This document shows positions 33,910 to 42,066 of a DNA stretch of 64,000 nucleotides, in pieces. The translations under genes and the position numbers were made by a program. The stretch comes from a virus. The DNA lies in IMG/VR virus record IMGVR_UViG_3300008266_000033, positions 62,001 to 126,000 of that record; one strand, written 5' to 3'. Every line of letters begins with the position of its first letter. Position 1 is the stretch's first letter. The notes beneath the pieces are model-generated. The model was not told where the DNA came from. It worked only from the letters and a program-made list of their open reading frames with translations, and ran no database searches.

Positions 33910-34596
33910 TTAGTCTCTATATTCCATATAGACTTTTAAAATTTCTTCTACTATTTCATGGCGATGATTAGTTTTAAGAGTCATTACTTTAACTCCTTTA
34001 ACCCGCTCTTCTAATCGTAAAAAGAAATCAATACCTGAATCTTTTCTAACTTTTAAGTCAATTTGGGCTATATCTCCACAGAATACCATTTTACCACCTC
34101 TACCTAAACGACCTAACATCATTTCAGTTTGCTGGTGAGTAATATTTTGACATTCATCTACAATTACAAATGAATTAGGAAATGTTCTACCTCTCATAAA
34201 TGCAAAAGGTACTATCTCAATTTCACCTTCAGCTACCATTTTATCTATTCTATCTTTATCATAAAGTAAATAAAGATTAGCATAAATAGGAGCTAACCAA
34301 GGATCCATTTTTTCCTTTAAATCACCTGGTAAAAAACCAATTTCTTCTTTTGCTACTGTAGGACGAGTAATAATAATTTTCTCTATATCCTTTTTAAAAA
34401 ACATATCTAGTGCAGATTGACAGGCAACTAATGTTTTACCTGAACCTGCCATACCTTTTAATAAAACTATCGGGTTTGAATATATTAACTGTTTGGCTTC
34501 TTTTTGTTCATCGTTTAAAGTAAGCTTAAACTTAATTTCACCTTTAGGTTTTCTTTTTTCTTTGAAGATCTCGTCTTCATGGTGATTACTAGCCAT
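33910..34596 (-). CDS. phoH: PhoH-like ATPase
   Basis: A 228-residue PhoH-family ATPase. Walker A is GMAGSGKT (48-55), followed by the family motifs TRPTVAKEEIGFLPG and Walker B FVIVDECQNIT. It ends in the GDIAQIDL and TNHRHEIVEEIL segments. PhoH proteins are P-loop RNA/ssDNA-related ATPases common in marine and T4-like phages; the exact phage role is unknown. A late-type motif lies just upstream. Confidence 0.93.
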   Translation of the reverse strand: MASNHHEDEIFKEKRKPKGEIKFKLTLNDEQKEAKQLIYSNPIVLLKGMAGSGKTLVACQSALDMFFKKDIEKIIITRPTVAKEEIGFLPGDLKEKMDPWLAPIYANLYLLYDKDRIDKMVAEGEIEIVPFAFMRGRTFPNSFVIVDECQNITHQQTEMMLGRLGRGGKMVFCGDIAQIDLKVRKDSGIDFFLRLEERVKGVKVMTLKTNHRHEIVEEILKVYMEYRD

Positions 34597-34605
34597 AATG
34601 TTTTA

Positions 34606-34615
34606 TTATAAATAT
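34606..34615 (-). promoter_or_regulatory. Late-type motif before phoH
   Basis: Minus-strand TAATATTTATAATAAAACATTATG, where TAA is the stop of the decarboxylase-like gene and ATG is the phoH start region at 34596. Confidence 0.5.
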
Positions 34616-35340
34616 TAATCTCTTGTTGAAATTTTTACCAATTTATCAATTCCTGCTTCAACATGCATATGTTCAGGTAAACATAATTCAAAATCAAAAC
34701 GTGAATCTAAAGGCAATACTAAATCTGTTTGAGAACCCCATCTGATAAGAGAAAATCTACTATTTTGAGTAAATAATTCATTTTGATCTGTAGTAAAAGG
34801 AACTATAACATCTACATCCTCGTCTGCAATTTGTATCATATAATAAGAATAATCTAAAGATGGAGAATATACTTTATTCCACATTCTTTCATTATTTTTT
34901 ACATAAGGAATAACATGCTTTGGATTTATAACTCCATTTAATAGATTTTTTTCAACAGCCAACATAGGTTTATTACTTGATTCAATTGAATCTAATTGTT
35001 TATATTGTAATACACCTGTATATGGGATTCTATTAATATGAACATCATAAAATGACATGAATATACCAATTACAAGAGATGGTTTATTATAACTTTTATC
35101 ACCCATTAATTCTTGTAATGAATAGTTCATACCCTTTACCTCAACCATAGCTTTTGAAGGATCCTCTACTATTTTTTGATATAAAACCACACCATCTGCT
35201 GGAGCGTAGAAATGTTGATTATCTATATAAGTGGGGCGCATAGGATCCCTAAAGAAAAATGTATTTCCTAATTCTACTAGGGATAATTTTTCTAATTCGG
35301 CTACATCAGTATCCAACCATTCTTCTATTGTTTTTGCCAT
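34615..35340 (-). CDS. Phosphatidylserine decarboxylase-like protein
   Basis: A 241-residue protein with the core of phosphatidylserine decarboxylase (Psd), the pyruvoyl enzyme converting phosphatidylserine to phosphatidylethanolamine. Triad candidates are Asp49 in YAPADGVV, His101 in SFYDVHINR, and Ser203 in the processing site IRWGSQTDLVLP, where Gly-Ser is cleaved in Psd to give the pyruvoyl group. The usual LGST reads WGSQ, but the scissile Gly-Ser is kept. VEVKGMNYSLQELMG also fits. Unlike many bacterial Psd proteins it has no N-terminal membrane segment. It lies 1 nt after the amidinohydrolase-like gene. Lipid substrate is inferred; action on another amino acid derivative is possible. 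Confidence 0.75.
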   Translation of the reverse strand: MAKTIEEWLDTDVAELEKLSLVELGNTFFFRDPMRPTYIDNQHFYAPADGVVLYQKIVEDPSKAMVEVKGMNYSLQELMGDKSYNKPSLVIGIFMSFYDVHINRIPYTGVLQYKQLDSIESSNKPMLAVEKNLLNGVINPKHVIPYVKNNERMWNKVYSPSLDYSYYMIQIADEDVDVIVPFTTDQNELFTQNSRFSLIRWGSQTDLVLPLDSRFDFELCLPEHMHVEAGIDKLVKISTRD

Positions 35341-35341
35341 C

Positions 35342-36268
35342 TTATACTAACTGTTTGTAATAATCAACATAATTTAAATGCATAACCATACAGCTCAATA
35401 AAGCTCCTGATTTCATATATTCTGATAGGTTAAAGAATACTGGTTCCATTCCTTCTTTAGCACATATTGCTTCTAATGAATTAATCTTATGTTTTTCATA
35501 AGCATAATCCTCATGAGTTTTACTTAATTCAGAAATATTAGAAGCACATAAAATTAAATTACCAAAACGAACTGAATTAGTAATACCACCCAAGGCATCA
35601 TCTTCATCTATGTCTATAACTTGAGTATATTTTTCTATATCGCGGATCTCTTCAGGATCAAACATCGACGTGCAAATCATAGTTTTTTCTTTACTGAGTG
35701 GAAAAATTGAACAGTCCAAATGATATAAATAATCATCAACCATTTCAACATCAATAATATTCATACCAAATTGTTCCCGCATCCACTCATATGTTTTATG
35801 ATCGGTACGGATACCTGAACCACCAATATAATTATTACCTCCAATAAATTTAAGATCAGCCTCTCCTTCCCATTTATAAGGACATAAATGAGTATCATAA
35901 TTCATTAATTTGAAAAATGCCTCTCCAATTTTTTCTTCTCCTATTCTAGGTTCTGAGGTGTAATTAGATAAAACTATATTATTTGAATCTTTAATATGAG
36001 GTAAATAAATACCTAAATTAGCCACATATACTTGATCTTGAAAATCACCAAGAGATGGAAGTAAATATACTAACCCATCTCCTGATAGGAAATTATAAAG
36101 ATCCATAAATTGTTTATAAGCTTTTTTTCTATTTACTTGTAGATCATCTGGTGATAATTCTTTCATCCAAATGTTATTAGGATTCTTAGTATCCAAAGTA
36201 AATGGGAAATTCATTACATAACTTGGGATGTTTAATTGTGATGGGGTTTCTTTCATATTTGTTAACAT
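35342..36268 (-). CDS. Amidinotransferase / dimethylarginine dimethylaminohydrolase-like enzyme
   Basis: A 308-residue protein of the guanidino-group-modifying superfamily (DdaH/COG1834, arginine deiminase fold). It has MNFPFTLDTKNPNNIWM (family PxxFxVxxxxNxxM), VYVANLGIYL, EGEADLKFIGGNNYIG with Glu136 or Asp138, YHLDCSIFPL with His183, and a C-terminal GALLSCMVMHLN with nucleophile candidate Cys293. Such enzymes hydrolyse or transfer amidino groups on Cys. I choose the ATG at 36268, because the longer frame to 36307 would translate a late-type motif. Substrate is unknown; dimethylarginine, arginine or another guanidine is possible. It is followed directly by the decarboxylase-like gene. Confidence 0.68.
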   Translation of the reverse strand: MLTNMKETPSQLNIPSYVMNFPFTLDTKNPNNIWMKELSPDDLQVNRKKAYKQFMDLYNFLSGDGLVYLLPSLGDFQDQVYVANLGIYLPHIKDSNNIVLSNYTSEPRIGEEKIGEAFFKLMNYDTHLCPYKWEGEADLKFIGGNNYIGGSGIRTDHKTYEWMREQFGMNIIDVEMVDDYLYHLDCSIFPLSKEKTMICTSMFDPEEIRDIEKYTQVIDIDEDDALGGITNSVRFGNLILCASNISELSKTHEDYAYEKHKINSLEAICAKEGMEPVFFNLSEYMKSGALLSCMVMHLNYVDYYKQLV

Positions 36269-36275
36269 TGATTTA

Positions 36276-36285
36276 ACATAAATAT
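36276..36285 (-). promoter_or_regulatory. Late-type motif variant before the amidinohydrolase-like gene
   Basis: Minus-strand ATATTTATGTTAAATC, 7 nt from the ATG at 36268. It supports the internal start and comes 48 nt after a strong terminator. Confidence 0.4.
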
Positions 36286-36309
36286 AATAAAACCTACTAA
36301 AAACCACAA

Positions 36310-36353
36310 GTTAAATAAAAAGAAAAACAAAAAGGGCCGCAAATTGCGGCCCT
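36310..36353 (-). terminator. Strong intrinsic terminator after the major capsid gene
   Basis: An 8-bp perfect stem (36333-36340 with 36346-36353, AGGGCCGC type), a 5-nt loop, and a long T-rich tract on the minus strand. The stem is the most GC-rich seen in the window. Confidence 0.92.
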
Positions 36354-36375
36354 CTGTTTTTATATGTTATGTAGA

Positions 36376-37992
36376 TTAAAGAGTATTTAATCCAGATACA
36401 TAAATTTTCCCATAAAACTCGGGACGTAACATCTTCTTAGCGTAACGAGTCAAGAGACCTTTTCTTGGTGTAAAGGTATCAGGATCGTACACTAATGGAG
36501 TCATTACGAGTGGTACATAAGGAGCAAATACAGCACCTGCTTCTAAGAACTGGCTACCTCTGAAACCTAATAAAATAGTGTTTTCAGTCATGTATGGGTT
36601 CTTGTAAACATTGTATCTACCATTCAATGAACCAGCTTTCTGAACACCAAACGCATATTGCATTTGAGCAGCATCACCATTGTTATTAGCAGCGAATCCT
36701 GGAATTGATTCAAGGATAGTTGCTACTGTAGGAGAGCATACTAAGAAGTTTGCACCACCACGAAGTGTTAATTGGTGAATTTTGTTGCTAAGTTTCTGAA
36801 TCTTAGTACCAAGAGTTTGGAACCAACCACCTTGAGTATTATAGAATCCTAAAGTAGCTGCAGGAGTTGCTGATGCACCAGTAATAACAGTGTTATTAAT
36901 TGCTGACCAATATTCAGTACCAGCTGCTGCATCTTGAATCAACATATCAAGAATTTCGAGGTCAATTTCCATAGAAATATACTCGCTCATGATGTTAGTT
37001 AATTCAGCTTCAGCATCGATATTTTGGTAAGCACTTAAATCTTGTGCATATTCAGGTGTCCAAACTGCCTTTAATTTACGTGTTTTAGCCACAATTGCTT
37101 GTGATTGCATTTTTACGTTAATTTCTGGGATTGCAATTGGGTTATTTTGACCATTCAACTGAGTGTTACCATCTTCAAAGTCGCCTCTCTTATTATCGGC
37201 TGTGGCTAATGAATGAGAAACAACAAATGTTAATGTTCCACCACCTACTTGTGAACCAGTTACTACAAATGTTACTGAAGTTCCGCTTGTAGTTGTGAAA
37301 GCTGGTAAATAAGTTAAAGCAACACTTGATGAATATGGAACAAAACTTCTAGCTGCTTCAAAATCTGTAGTAGTTGGTAAAGAAACTGTAATAGTTTTCC
37401 ATTGACCTGCTACAGCTGAAGCTGAGTAATCAGAATCAAAATTAAAAGTTGTACCCCAGTTAGCTGAACTAGTAGTTGAAGTAGCTGTAGATGCTGTGTT
37501 ATTTACTGAGTAACCAAATCTACCAGCACCATAAAGACCACCATCAGTAGTGTTAGTAGCGAATGGATAGGTAGAGTTAACTGTTGAAGTACCACCGTAC
37601 ATTGAACCATTTTGAGTAAATGGAGCTTTGTTAGTACCGTATTGAAAATCTAGGAAGAATACTAGTCCAGAAGGTAAGTTCATTGGTTGAACTGAAACGA
37701 ATTCTTTCGCTACAATTTGACCAAATACCTTACGTACTAATGGAAGAGCAATACCAGCCCAGTTCTCACCTTGTCCTACTGTAAAAGTGTTATTTGTAGT
37801 AGAAGTAGTTGAGTTTTCAGTTACTAATTGTTTTGCTTGATTTTCAAGCAACATTGCCATGTTGTTTCTGTCGGCTTCTGTTAAACCTTCCAATAAACCG
37901 GTTTTAGACCATTTAGAGGCCAATCTACCGGCATCACTTTGAAGTGATTTCCAAGGGTTAGCAGATTCCAATAATGATTGAATTGAGTTCAT
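36376..37992 (-). CDS. Major capsid protein (gp23-like)
   Basis: A 538-residue major head protein. The N-terminus (MNSIQSLLESANPWKS) is a helical delta region with several (L/I)xE sites (LLE at 48-50 and 33-35, VTE at 57-59) where prohead protease could cut. The mature core begins near GENWAGIALPLVRKVFGQ, then VQPMNLPSGLVFFLDF, and later KMQSQAIVAKTRKLKAVW and TPEYAQDLSAYQNIDAEAE, all characteristic of T4-like gp23. A Ser/Thr-rich insert (about 120-260) is likely a surface domain. It follows the scaffold gene by 31 nt and ends at a strong terminator. Confidence 0.95.
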   Translation of the reverse strand: MNSIQSLLESANPWKSLQSDAGRLASKWSKTGLLEGLTEADRNNMAMLLENQAKQLVTENSTTSTTNNTFTVGQGENWAGIALPLVRKVFGQIVAKEFVSVQPMNLPSGLVFFLDFQYGTNKAPFTQNGSMYGGTSTVNSTYPFATNTTDGGLYGAGRFGYSVNNTASTATSTTSSANWGTTFNFDSDYSASAVAGQWKTITVSLPTTTDFEAARSFVPYSSSVALTYLPAFTTTSGTSVTFVVTGSQVGGGTLTFVVSHSLATADNKRGDFEDGNTQLNGQNNPIAIPEINVKMQSQAIVAKTRKLKAVWTPEYAQDLSAYQNIDAEAELTNIMSEYISMEIDLEILDMLIQDAAAGTEYWSAINNTVITGASATPAATLGFYNTQGGWFQTLGTKIQKLSNKIHQLTLRGGANFLVCSPTVATILESIPGFAANNNGDAAQMQYAFGVQKAGSLNGRYNVYKNPYMTENTILLGFRGSQFLEAGAVFAPYVPLVMTPLVYDPDTFTPRKGLLTRYAKKMLRPEFYGKIYVSGLNTL

Positions 37993-38023
37993 ATTATTTT
38001 AAATCTTTTTTTAGGGTTAATAA

Positions 38024-39004
38024 TTATTTTAATCCAGCTAATTTTTGCATTCTTGAGAATACATCATTAACTTCGATTATTGGTTGTTTTGTCTCTGGTT
38101 TTGAAATAACTTTAGAAGCTGAACCTAATGATTCTTTAATAGATGATTTGGTTTTGTTAGTATTTACCATTAAAGATTCATAAACTAGTTTTACTTCTTT
38201 TACATTTAATGCTTTATCAAAAGCACTTAAAACTTTAACTTTTTCAGACTCAGTCAATGATTTAGCTTTGAAAATCTTGTTGGTATAAAGAAGTTTTGCA
38301 TTCAAAAGATTAATTTCGTTAAGTTCGCTTTTTAATGTTTTAATAACATCATATGCTTCTTTTAACTTTTCATCTTCTTCATCTTTTTTAGGAGCTGATT
38401 TTTTCTTATCTCTCATTGCTTGCATTTTCATCTTCATTGATTTTTCTTTTGCTGCTTCAGCTAAAAGTTCATCAATGCTGATTTCTTCTGCACCTCCCAT
38501 TTCTTCTTCACCACCCATTTCTGGTTGGCCACCTTCTAATTCTCCAGAAGCTACCATATCTTGAATTACATCTTCAATAAATTTGGTAAGATCTCCTTCT
38601 GACATGTCTTCGATGTTAAACTCTTCTTCAGTTTCCATTTCTTCGCCTTCTTCATCACCTTCGGCTTCGTAAAGTTCTTCTAAATCTTCACCTTCTTCCA
38701 TTGGTTCTGAATCTTTGTCTAATTCGGCTAGAAGTTCTTCTAAATCGAGTTCTCCTTCTTCCATTGATTCTTCGCCTTCTTCCATTTTCATATCGTCACC
38801 TTCATACATTTTTTCTTCATCCATGTACATGTTTTCTTCCATTTCATCCGCTTCATCTAATGCAGCGATTCTAGTGGCTAAGGTTTCTTTTAAAAATGGA
38901 GTAAAAGCTTCTTCTAAAGCAACTTTAGCTTGAGCTAATGCGGTTTCTTTTACTGCTTTGGCATCAGCGATAGCTTCTTTAAGCAGGTCTCTGTTTGATT
39001 CCAT
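38024..39004 (-). CDS. Prohead core scaffolding protein (gp22-like)
   Basis: A 326-residue, extremely acidic helical protein placed between prohead protease and major capsid gene, the position of T4 gp22. Residues ~50-150 are almost entirely Glu/Asp/Met (EEGEDLEELYEAEGDEEG-like runs), followed by a Lys-rich helical half. Its C-terminus is VFSRMQKLAGLK, a peptide also found at the ends of two other proteins in the window (50288 and 63519). It should organise the prohead and be degraded on maturation. Confidence 0.82.
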   Translation of the reverse strand: MESNRDLLKEAIADAKAVKETALAQAKVALEEAFTPFLKETLATRIAALDEADEMEENMYMDEEKMYEGDDMKMEEGEESMEEGELDLEELLAELDKDSEPMEEGEDLEELYEAEGDEEGEEMETEEEFNIEDMSEGDLTKFIEDVIQDMVASGELEGGQPEMGGEEEMGGAEEISIDELLAEAAKEKSMKMKMQAMRDKKKSAPKKDEEDEKLKEAYDVIKTLKSELNEINLLNAKLLYTNKIFKAKSLTESEKVKVLSAFDKALNVKEVKLVYESLMVNTNKTKSSIKESLGSASKVISKPETKQPIIEVNDVFSRMQKLAGLK

Positions 39005-39078
39005 AAAATTTAATCCTCAAAATTTTTTGTTGGGAAATATACTTATTAGTCAAGTATAATAAAAATAGATAGTTATCG

Positions 39079-39101
39079 ATGCTATATCAGTAAAATAGCA
39101 T
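39079..39101. repeat. 7-bp inverted repeat in the 197-nt gap before the scaffold gene
   Basis: Arms ATGCTAT (39079-39085) and ATAGCAT (39095-39101) separated by 9 nt. No T-tract follows in either direction, so an operator or RNA structure is more likely than a terminator. The rest of the gap (39005-39201) holds a terminator and no gene that I can see. Confidence 0.35.
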
Positions 39102-39142
39102 ATTCGGGCATACATACCGCAAAAATTTTCAAAAAATCGATA

Positions 39143-39171
39143 TAAAAAAAGAAAGGCGCATTTCTGCGCCT
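39143..39171 (-). terminator. Intrinsic terminator after the prohead protease gene
   Basis: Stem GGCGCA/TGCGCC (39155-39160 with 39165-39170) extended by one A/T pair, a tight TTTC loop, then CTTTCTTTTTTT on the minus strand. Confidence 0.8.
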
Positions 39172-39201
39172 CGATCCTAAAAGACTATTTTAGGAGGGGT
39201 T

Positions 39202-39846
39202 CTAATATAATGGGCATGTGCCATTAGCACATAAAATTTCGGTAATTAATTTATTTACTTTATTATATGGGTTTATATCGGTAGATTTACCTTCGGCTAA
39301 TTGAACTGTTTTCATCCAAGATCCTGGATTTGATGGGTTTGATACTGCGTCCCATGTTAATAAATCAAAATCATCTTGAACTTCCATTACTTCTCCTACT
39401 TGTTCCAATGAACCCATACCACGAGAAGAAATTCCAAATAATAGTTTATTTTTTATATAGGCTCCTAAAATTCTTCCTGATACTGTACCATATTCACCTG
39501 GATCAGAAAATACTTCTAATATTCCTTTTACATGATCACCATCCCACCATATTTTTCTGATTGCATGAGAGCCATTTTTTAAATTGATGATTTGGCTATC
39601 AGGATGGTCTAATTCTCCCACTGTTTCAGTGGTACCCATATTAATTTTTTGCTGGAATTTATTTAATTCTCTTTCCCAAAGTTCTTTTTTATAATAACGA
39701 CCATTACCATTTTTTACCTCTACAGTGGCTAATACCCCTTCAACAAATATGTTTTTATTTGAAGATATATTACCTAATCCTTCTATTAATTTAATAGGAG
39801 GAGTAGTATAAGTGAATGGTTTGGTTTCTATTAATAATTCTTTCAT
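39202..39846 (-). CDS. Prohead core protease (gp21-like)
   Basis: A 214-residue serine protease of the T4 gp21 type, herpesvirus-protease-like fold. Catalytic signals are GELDHPDSQIINLKNGSHAI with the histidine and FGISSRGMGS with the nucleophilic serine. The C-terminus carries DAVSNPSNPGSWM, a conserved element of this family. It cleaves scaffold, capsid and internal proteins at (L/I)xE sites during head maturation. It is placed next to the scaffold gene as in T4. A final NGTCPLY tail is probably a self-cleavage tail. Confidence 0.9.
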   Translation of the reverse strand: MKELLIETKPFTYTTPPIKLIEGLGNISSNKNIFVEGVLATVEVKNGNGRYYKKELWERELNKFQQKINMGTTETVGELDHPDSQIINLKNGSHAIRKIWWDGDHVKGILEVFSDPGEYGTVSGRILGAYIKNKLLFGISSRGMGSLEQVGEVMEVQDDFDLLTWDAVSNPSNPGSWMKTVQLAEGKSTDINPYNKVNKLITEILCANGTCPLY

Positions 39847-39852
39847 GAATAT

Positions 39853-40671
39853 CTATTTATTACTAAATTGTTTTTGATAAGCATTATCACCAATTGCGTT
39901 TCTATGGAGTTGATTAATCTCATCCCAACCATCATCATTTACATATATTTTATCTTTAGTACCATCATCATAAGTTATATTATATGATGTATCACCATTT
40001 TGGGTATATGTTCTAACTGTTTTTCCATTAATCTCAATAGAACCTTCATTTAATTCTTCTTTAATAATTTTAGAAATATGTTCACGAAGTTTAGATTCTT
40101 TTACAATTTTGGGAGCTACTTCAACACCTGCGGCTTTATATTTACCTTTTACTTCTTTAGTAGGAGTTGATTCTTTATAACCTATACCTTTAATACCAAA
40201 TTGGCTGTTTTTAGTATAATACATGATATCTTTAGCTAAATTTTTAGCTACGATAGCCTTTAATTCTTCAACTGTTTTTTCAGAATTTTTAGGATCTTTC
40301 ATCTCAACATAGTAACCTGTAAGAAATTGAGGTCCAAAAACATTATCAATATTTTTAGGATCTTTATAATCAAAACCTCTAGTTTCCATATCAACTATTT
40401 CTTTAGTTGGTTTAGATTCTATAGCTTTAGCTTCATTAATATTTTCATCAAAAATTTTAAACCAATCTGGTTTTTGATCTGATTGAGTTACTAAACCACC
40501 AATAAATCTTTCAGTTAAAATAGATTTATTTTTTAAAATTTTAGTAGCATCATTAAATGAAGTGTATTGATTTACATATTGAGGAAATATACGTCTTGCA
40601 GATTTCATAAAGAAATCTTTATCACCTTTTCCTTCTAAAATTAAATTATATTGTTCTTGTAGTGTTTTCAT
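39853..40671 (-). CDS. Head-region protein with capsid-targeting-like N-terminus
   Basis: A 272-residue protein of unrecognised family located between the portal/terminase and protease genes. It begins MKTLQEQYNLILEG, resembling the T4 internal-protein targeting sequence MKTYQEFIxE with an ILE cleavage-type site. Internally it has SILTE and the amphipathic LREHISKIIKEELNEG, a peptide type shared with several other proteins of the window. The body has FFMKSARRIFPQYVNQYTSF. It is probably a head-assembly or packaged internal protein, processed by the gp21-like protease. Confidence 0.6.
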   Translation of the reverse strand: MKTLQEQYNLILEGKGDKDFFMKSARRIFPQYVNQYTSFNDATKILKNKSILTERFIGGLVTQSDQKPDWFKIFDENINEAKAIESKPTKEIVDMETRGFDYKDPKNIDNVFGPQFLTGYYVEMKDPKNSEKTVEELKAIVAKNLAKDIMYYTKNSQFGIKGIGYKESTPTKEVKGKYKAAGVEVAPKIVKESKLREHISKIIKEELNEGSIEINGKTVRTYTQNGDTSYNITYDDGTKDKIYVNDDGWDEINQLHRNAIGDNAYQKQFSNK

Positions 40672-40674
40672 TTG

Positions 40675-41184
40675 TTAGTCTTTAAATAAGGTTATTAAAT
40701 CATCTAAGTAAGATTCAGCTATATCTGTACCAAACAATACTTGAAATTCTTTATTTCTTTCATAGAAATTTATAGTTTGTTGTTTAGCACTTTTAATTAA
40801 AGGAACTAATTCATTAATTTTATTTTCAATATTATCAAATCCTAAAATTCTATTAGAAATAAATTTCTTTAATTTTTTGTCTTCAATGCCTAATGAATTA
40901 ATGTAAGTTTCTAAATCAAATTTATCTTCATTTAGTTTACTTTTCCATAAATCCTTATGGTCTATTCCTTTAGCTTTTTTATGTAGTGCCTTAGCATTTA
41001 CAGGTTTGAATCCTAACTTATAATAGTAAATATTTTGAGCACCTTTAGCTTTTTTATTTGGATTAAAAGCATTAGGAGTAGCATAATTAGCTCCTACACC
41101 AGGAGTAAAAGAAGCGCCACCACCAGTGGTGTTCATTTCTTTAATTTTTTTTCTAATTATTTCTCTAAGGTTAAGATTTTCCAT
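40675..41184 (-). CDS. Head-region protein, 169 residues
   Basis: A 169-residue basic protein, not recognised. It opens with MENLNLREIIRKKIKEMN, an amphipathic helix of the LRxIIKE type seen in other head-region proteins. A Gly/Asn-rich loop follows (GGGASFTPGVGANYAT), and the C-terminal half is helical and charged. It overlaps the upstream 284-residue gene by 14 nt and lies 3 nt before the 272-residue gene, so the three are coupled. A prohead core or internal protein role is inferred from position. Confidence 0.55.
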   Translation of the reverse strand: MENLNLREIIRKKIKEMNTTGGGASFTPGVGANYATPNAFNPNKKAKGAQNIYYYKLGFKPVNAKALHKKAKGIDHKDLWKSKLNEDKFDLETYINSLGIEDKKLKKFISNRILGFDNIENKINELVPLIKSAKQQTINFYERNKEFQVLFGTDIAESYLDDLITLFKD

Positions 41185-42025
41185 GGATTTTCTGTAATTC
41201 TTCTACTAATGAGCAATACTGAAGTAGATTTACTAAATCTTCATCTTTGATTTTATCTGATTCTTTTAATAAACTAGTAATTTCGTTTAATTTTATCTTT
41301 ACTGATTCATCAGTAACTTTTTTAGTTAATGATAGTAAAGTTTTTTTAAACTCAAAAATCTTGGTATTATAAACTTCTTTTAATTTAACTATATTATCCG
41401 ATGAATTAATAAATTCTTTTAGAATCAATTTCTGACCAGATGATAAATCCTTATATTTTTCGTTAAATTTTTCAAGTAAAATCTTATATGTTAAAACCCG
41501 AACATCTTTATCGTAGCTTTTAAACTCAGAAATAACATCGTTTTCTACTTTTTGTTTATTGATAGTAGAAGCTGTTAAGTATTCTAATAAAGTGAGTTTA
41601 TTATCTATAATTTGTTTTGGATTTTTGGTCTTATTTTCTGAGGTGTAAAGCTCAATTAAGTTATATAATGAGGCTTGAGCTTTGTAATTAGGAAGTTTAG
41701 TTTGAAATAATTCTTCTAAATTAAGAGTTTCTTTTATTTCTTTAACAAGATTATATTTTTGTCGTCTTAAAAGAGACTTATTTAAACCTTTAGAAGTTTC
41801 TATAACCGTATTTAAAATAGACTCAGCTTTTGCTTCACTTATATTTCGATAGGAAAATAAAGTTTCATAAAGTTTATATTCTTTACCTAATTCTGTTTTT
41901 ACAAAATATTTTTTCAAAATAGGTAAAGCTTTAGAATCTTTTCCTGATAAAGAATCGGCTGTGATTTTCCTTACTAAAATCTCAAATATAATTCCTGTGT
42001 TTCTAAGCTTATTGTGCTTTATCAT
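41171..42025 (-). CDS. Head-assembly protein following the portal gene, 284 residues
   Basis: A 284-residue, almost entirely alpha-helical, Lys/Glu/Leu-rich protein. The N-terminal HNKLRNTGIIFEILVRKITAD followed by LPILKKYFVKTELGKEYKLY is a pattern that I associate with a conserved T4-like protein encoded next to the portal gene; its function is not established. It is soluble, with no membrane segment. Late-type motif 22 nt upstream. A prohead core component is plausible. Confidence 0.6.
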   Translation of the reverse strand: MIKHNKLRNTGIIFEILVRKITADSLSGKDSKALPILKKYFVKTELGKEYKLYETLFSYRNISEAKAESILNTVIETSKGLNKSLLRRQKYNLVKEIKETLNLEELFQTKLPNYKAQASLYNLIELYTSENKTKNPKQIIDNKLTLLEYLTASTINKQKVENDVISEFKSYDKDVRVLTYKILLEKFNEKYKDLSSGQKLILKEFINSSDNIVKLKEVYNTKIFEFKKTLLSLTKKVTDESVKIKLNEITSLLKESDKIKDEDLVNLLQYCSLVEELQKIHGKS

Positions 42026-42046
42026 TAGGATAAAAAGTTATTTTTG

Positions 42047-42056
42047 TTATAAATAT
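42047..42056 (-). promoter_or_regulatory. Late-type motif after the portal gene
   Basis: Minus-strand ATATTTATAACAAAAAT, 22 nt from the ATG at 42025 and 10 nt after the portal stop. Confidence 0.5.
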
Positions 42057-42066
42057 GTAAAAAAGA

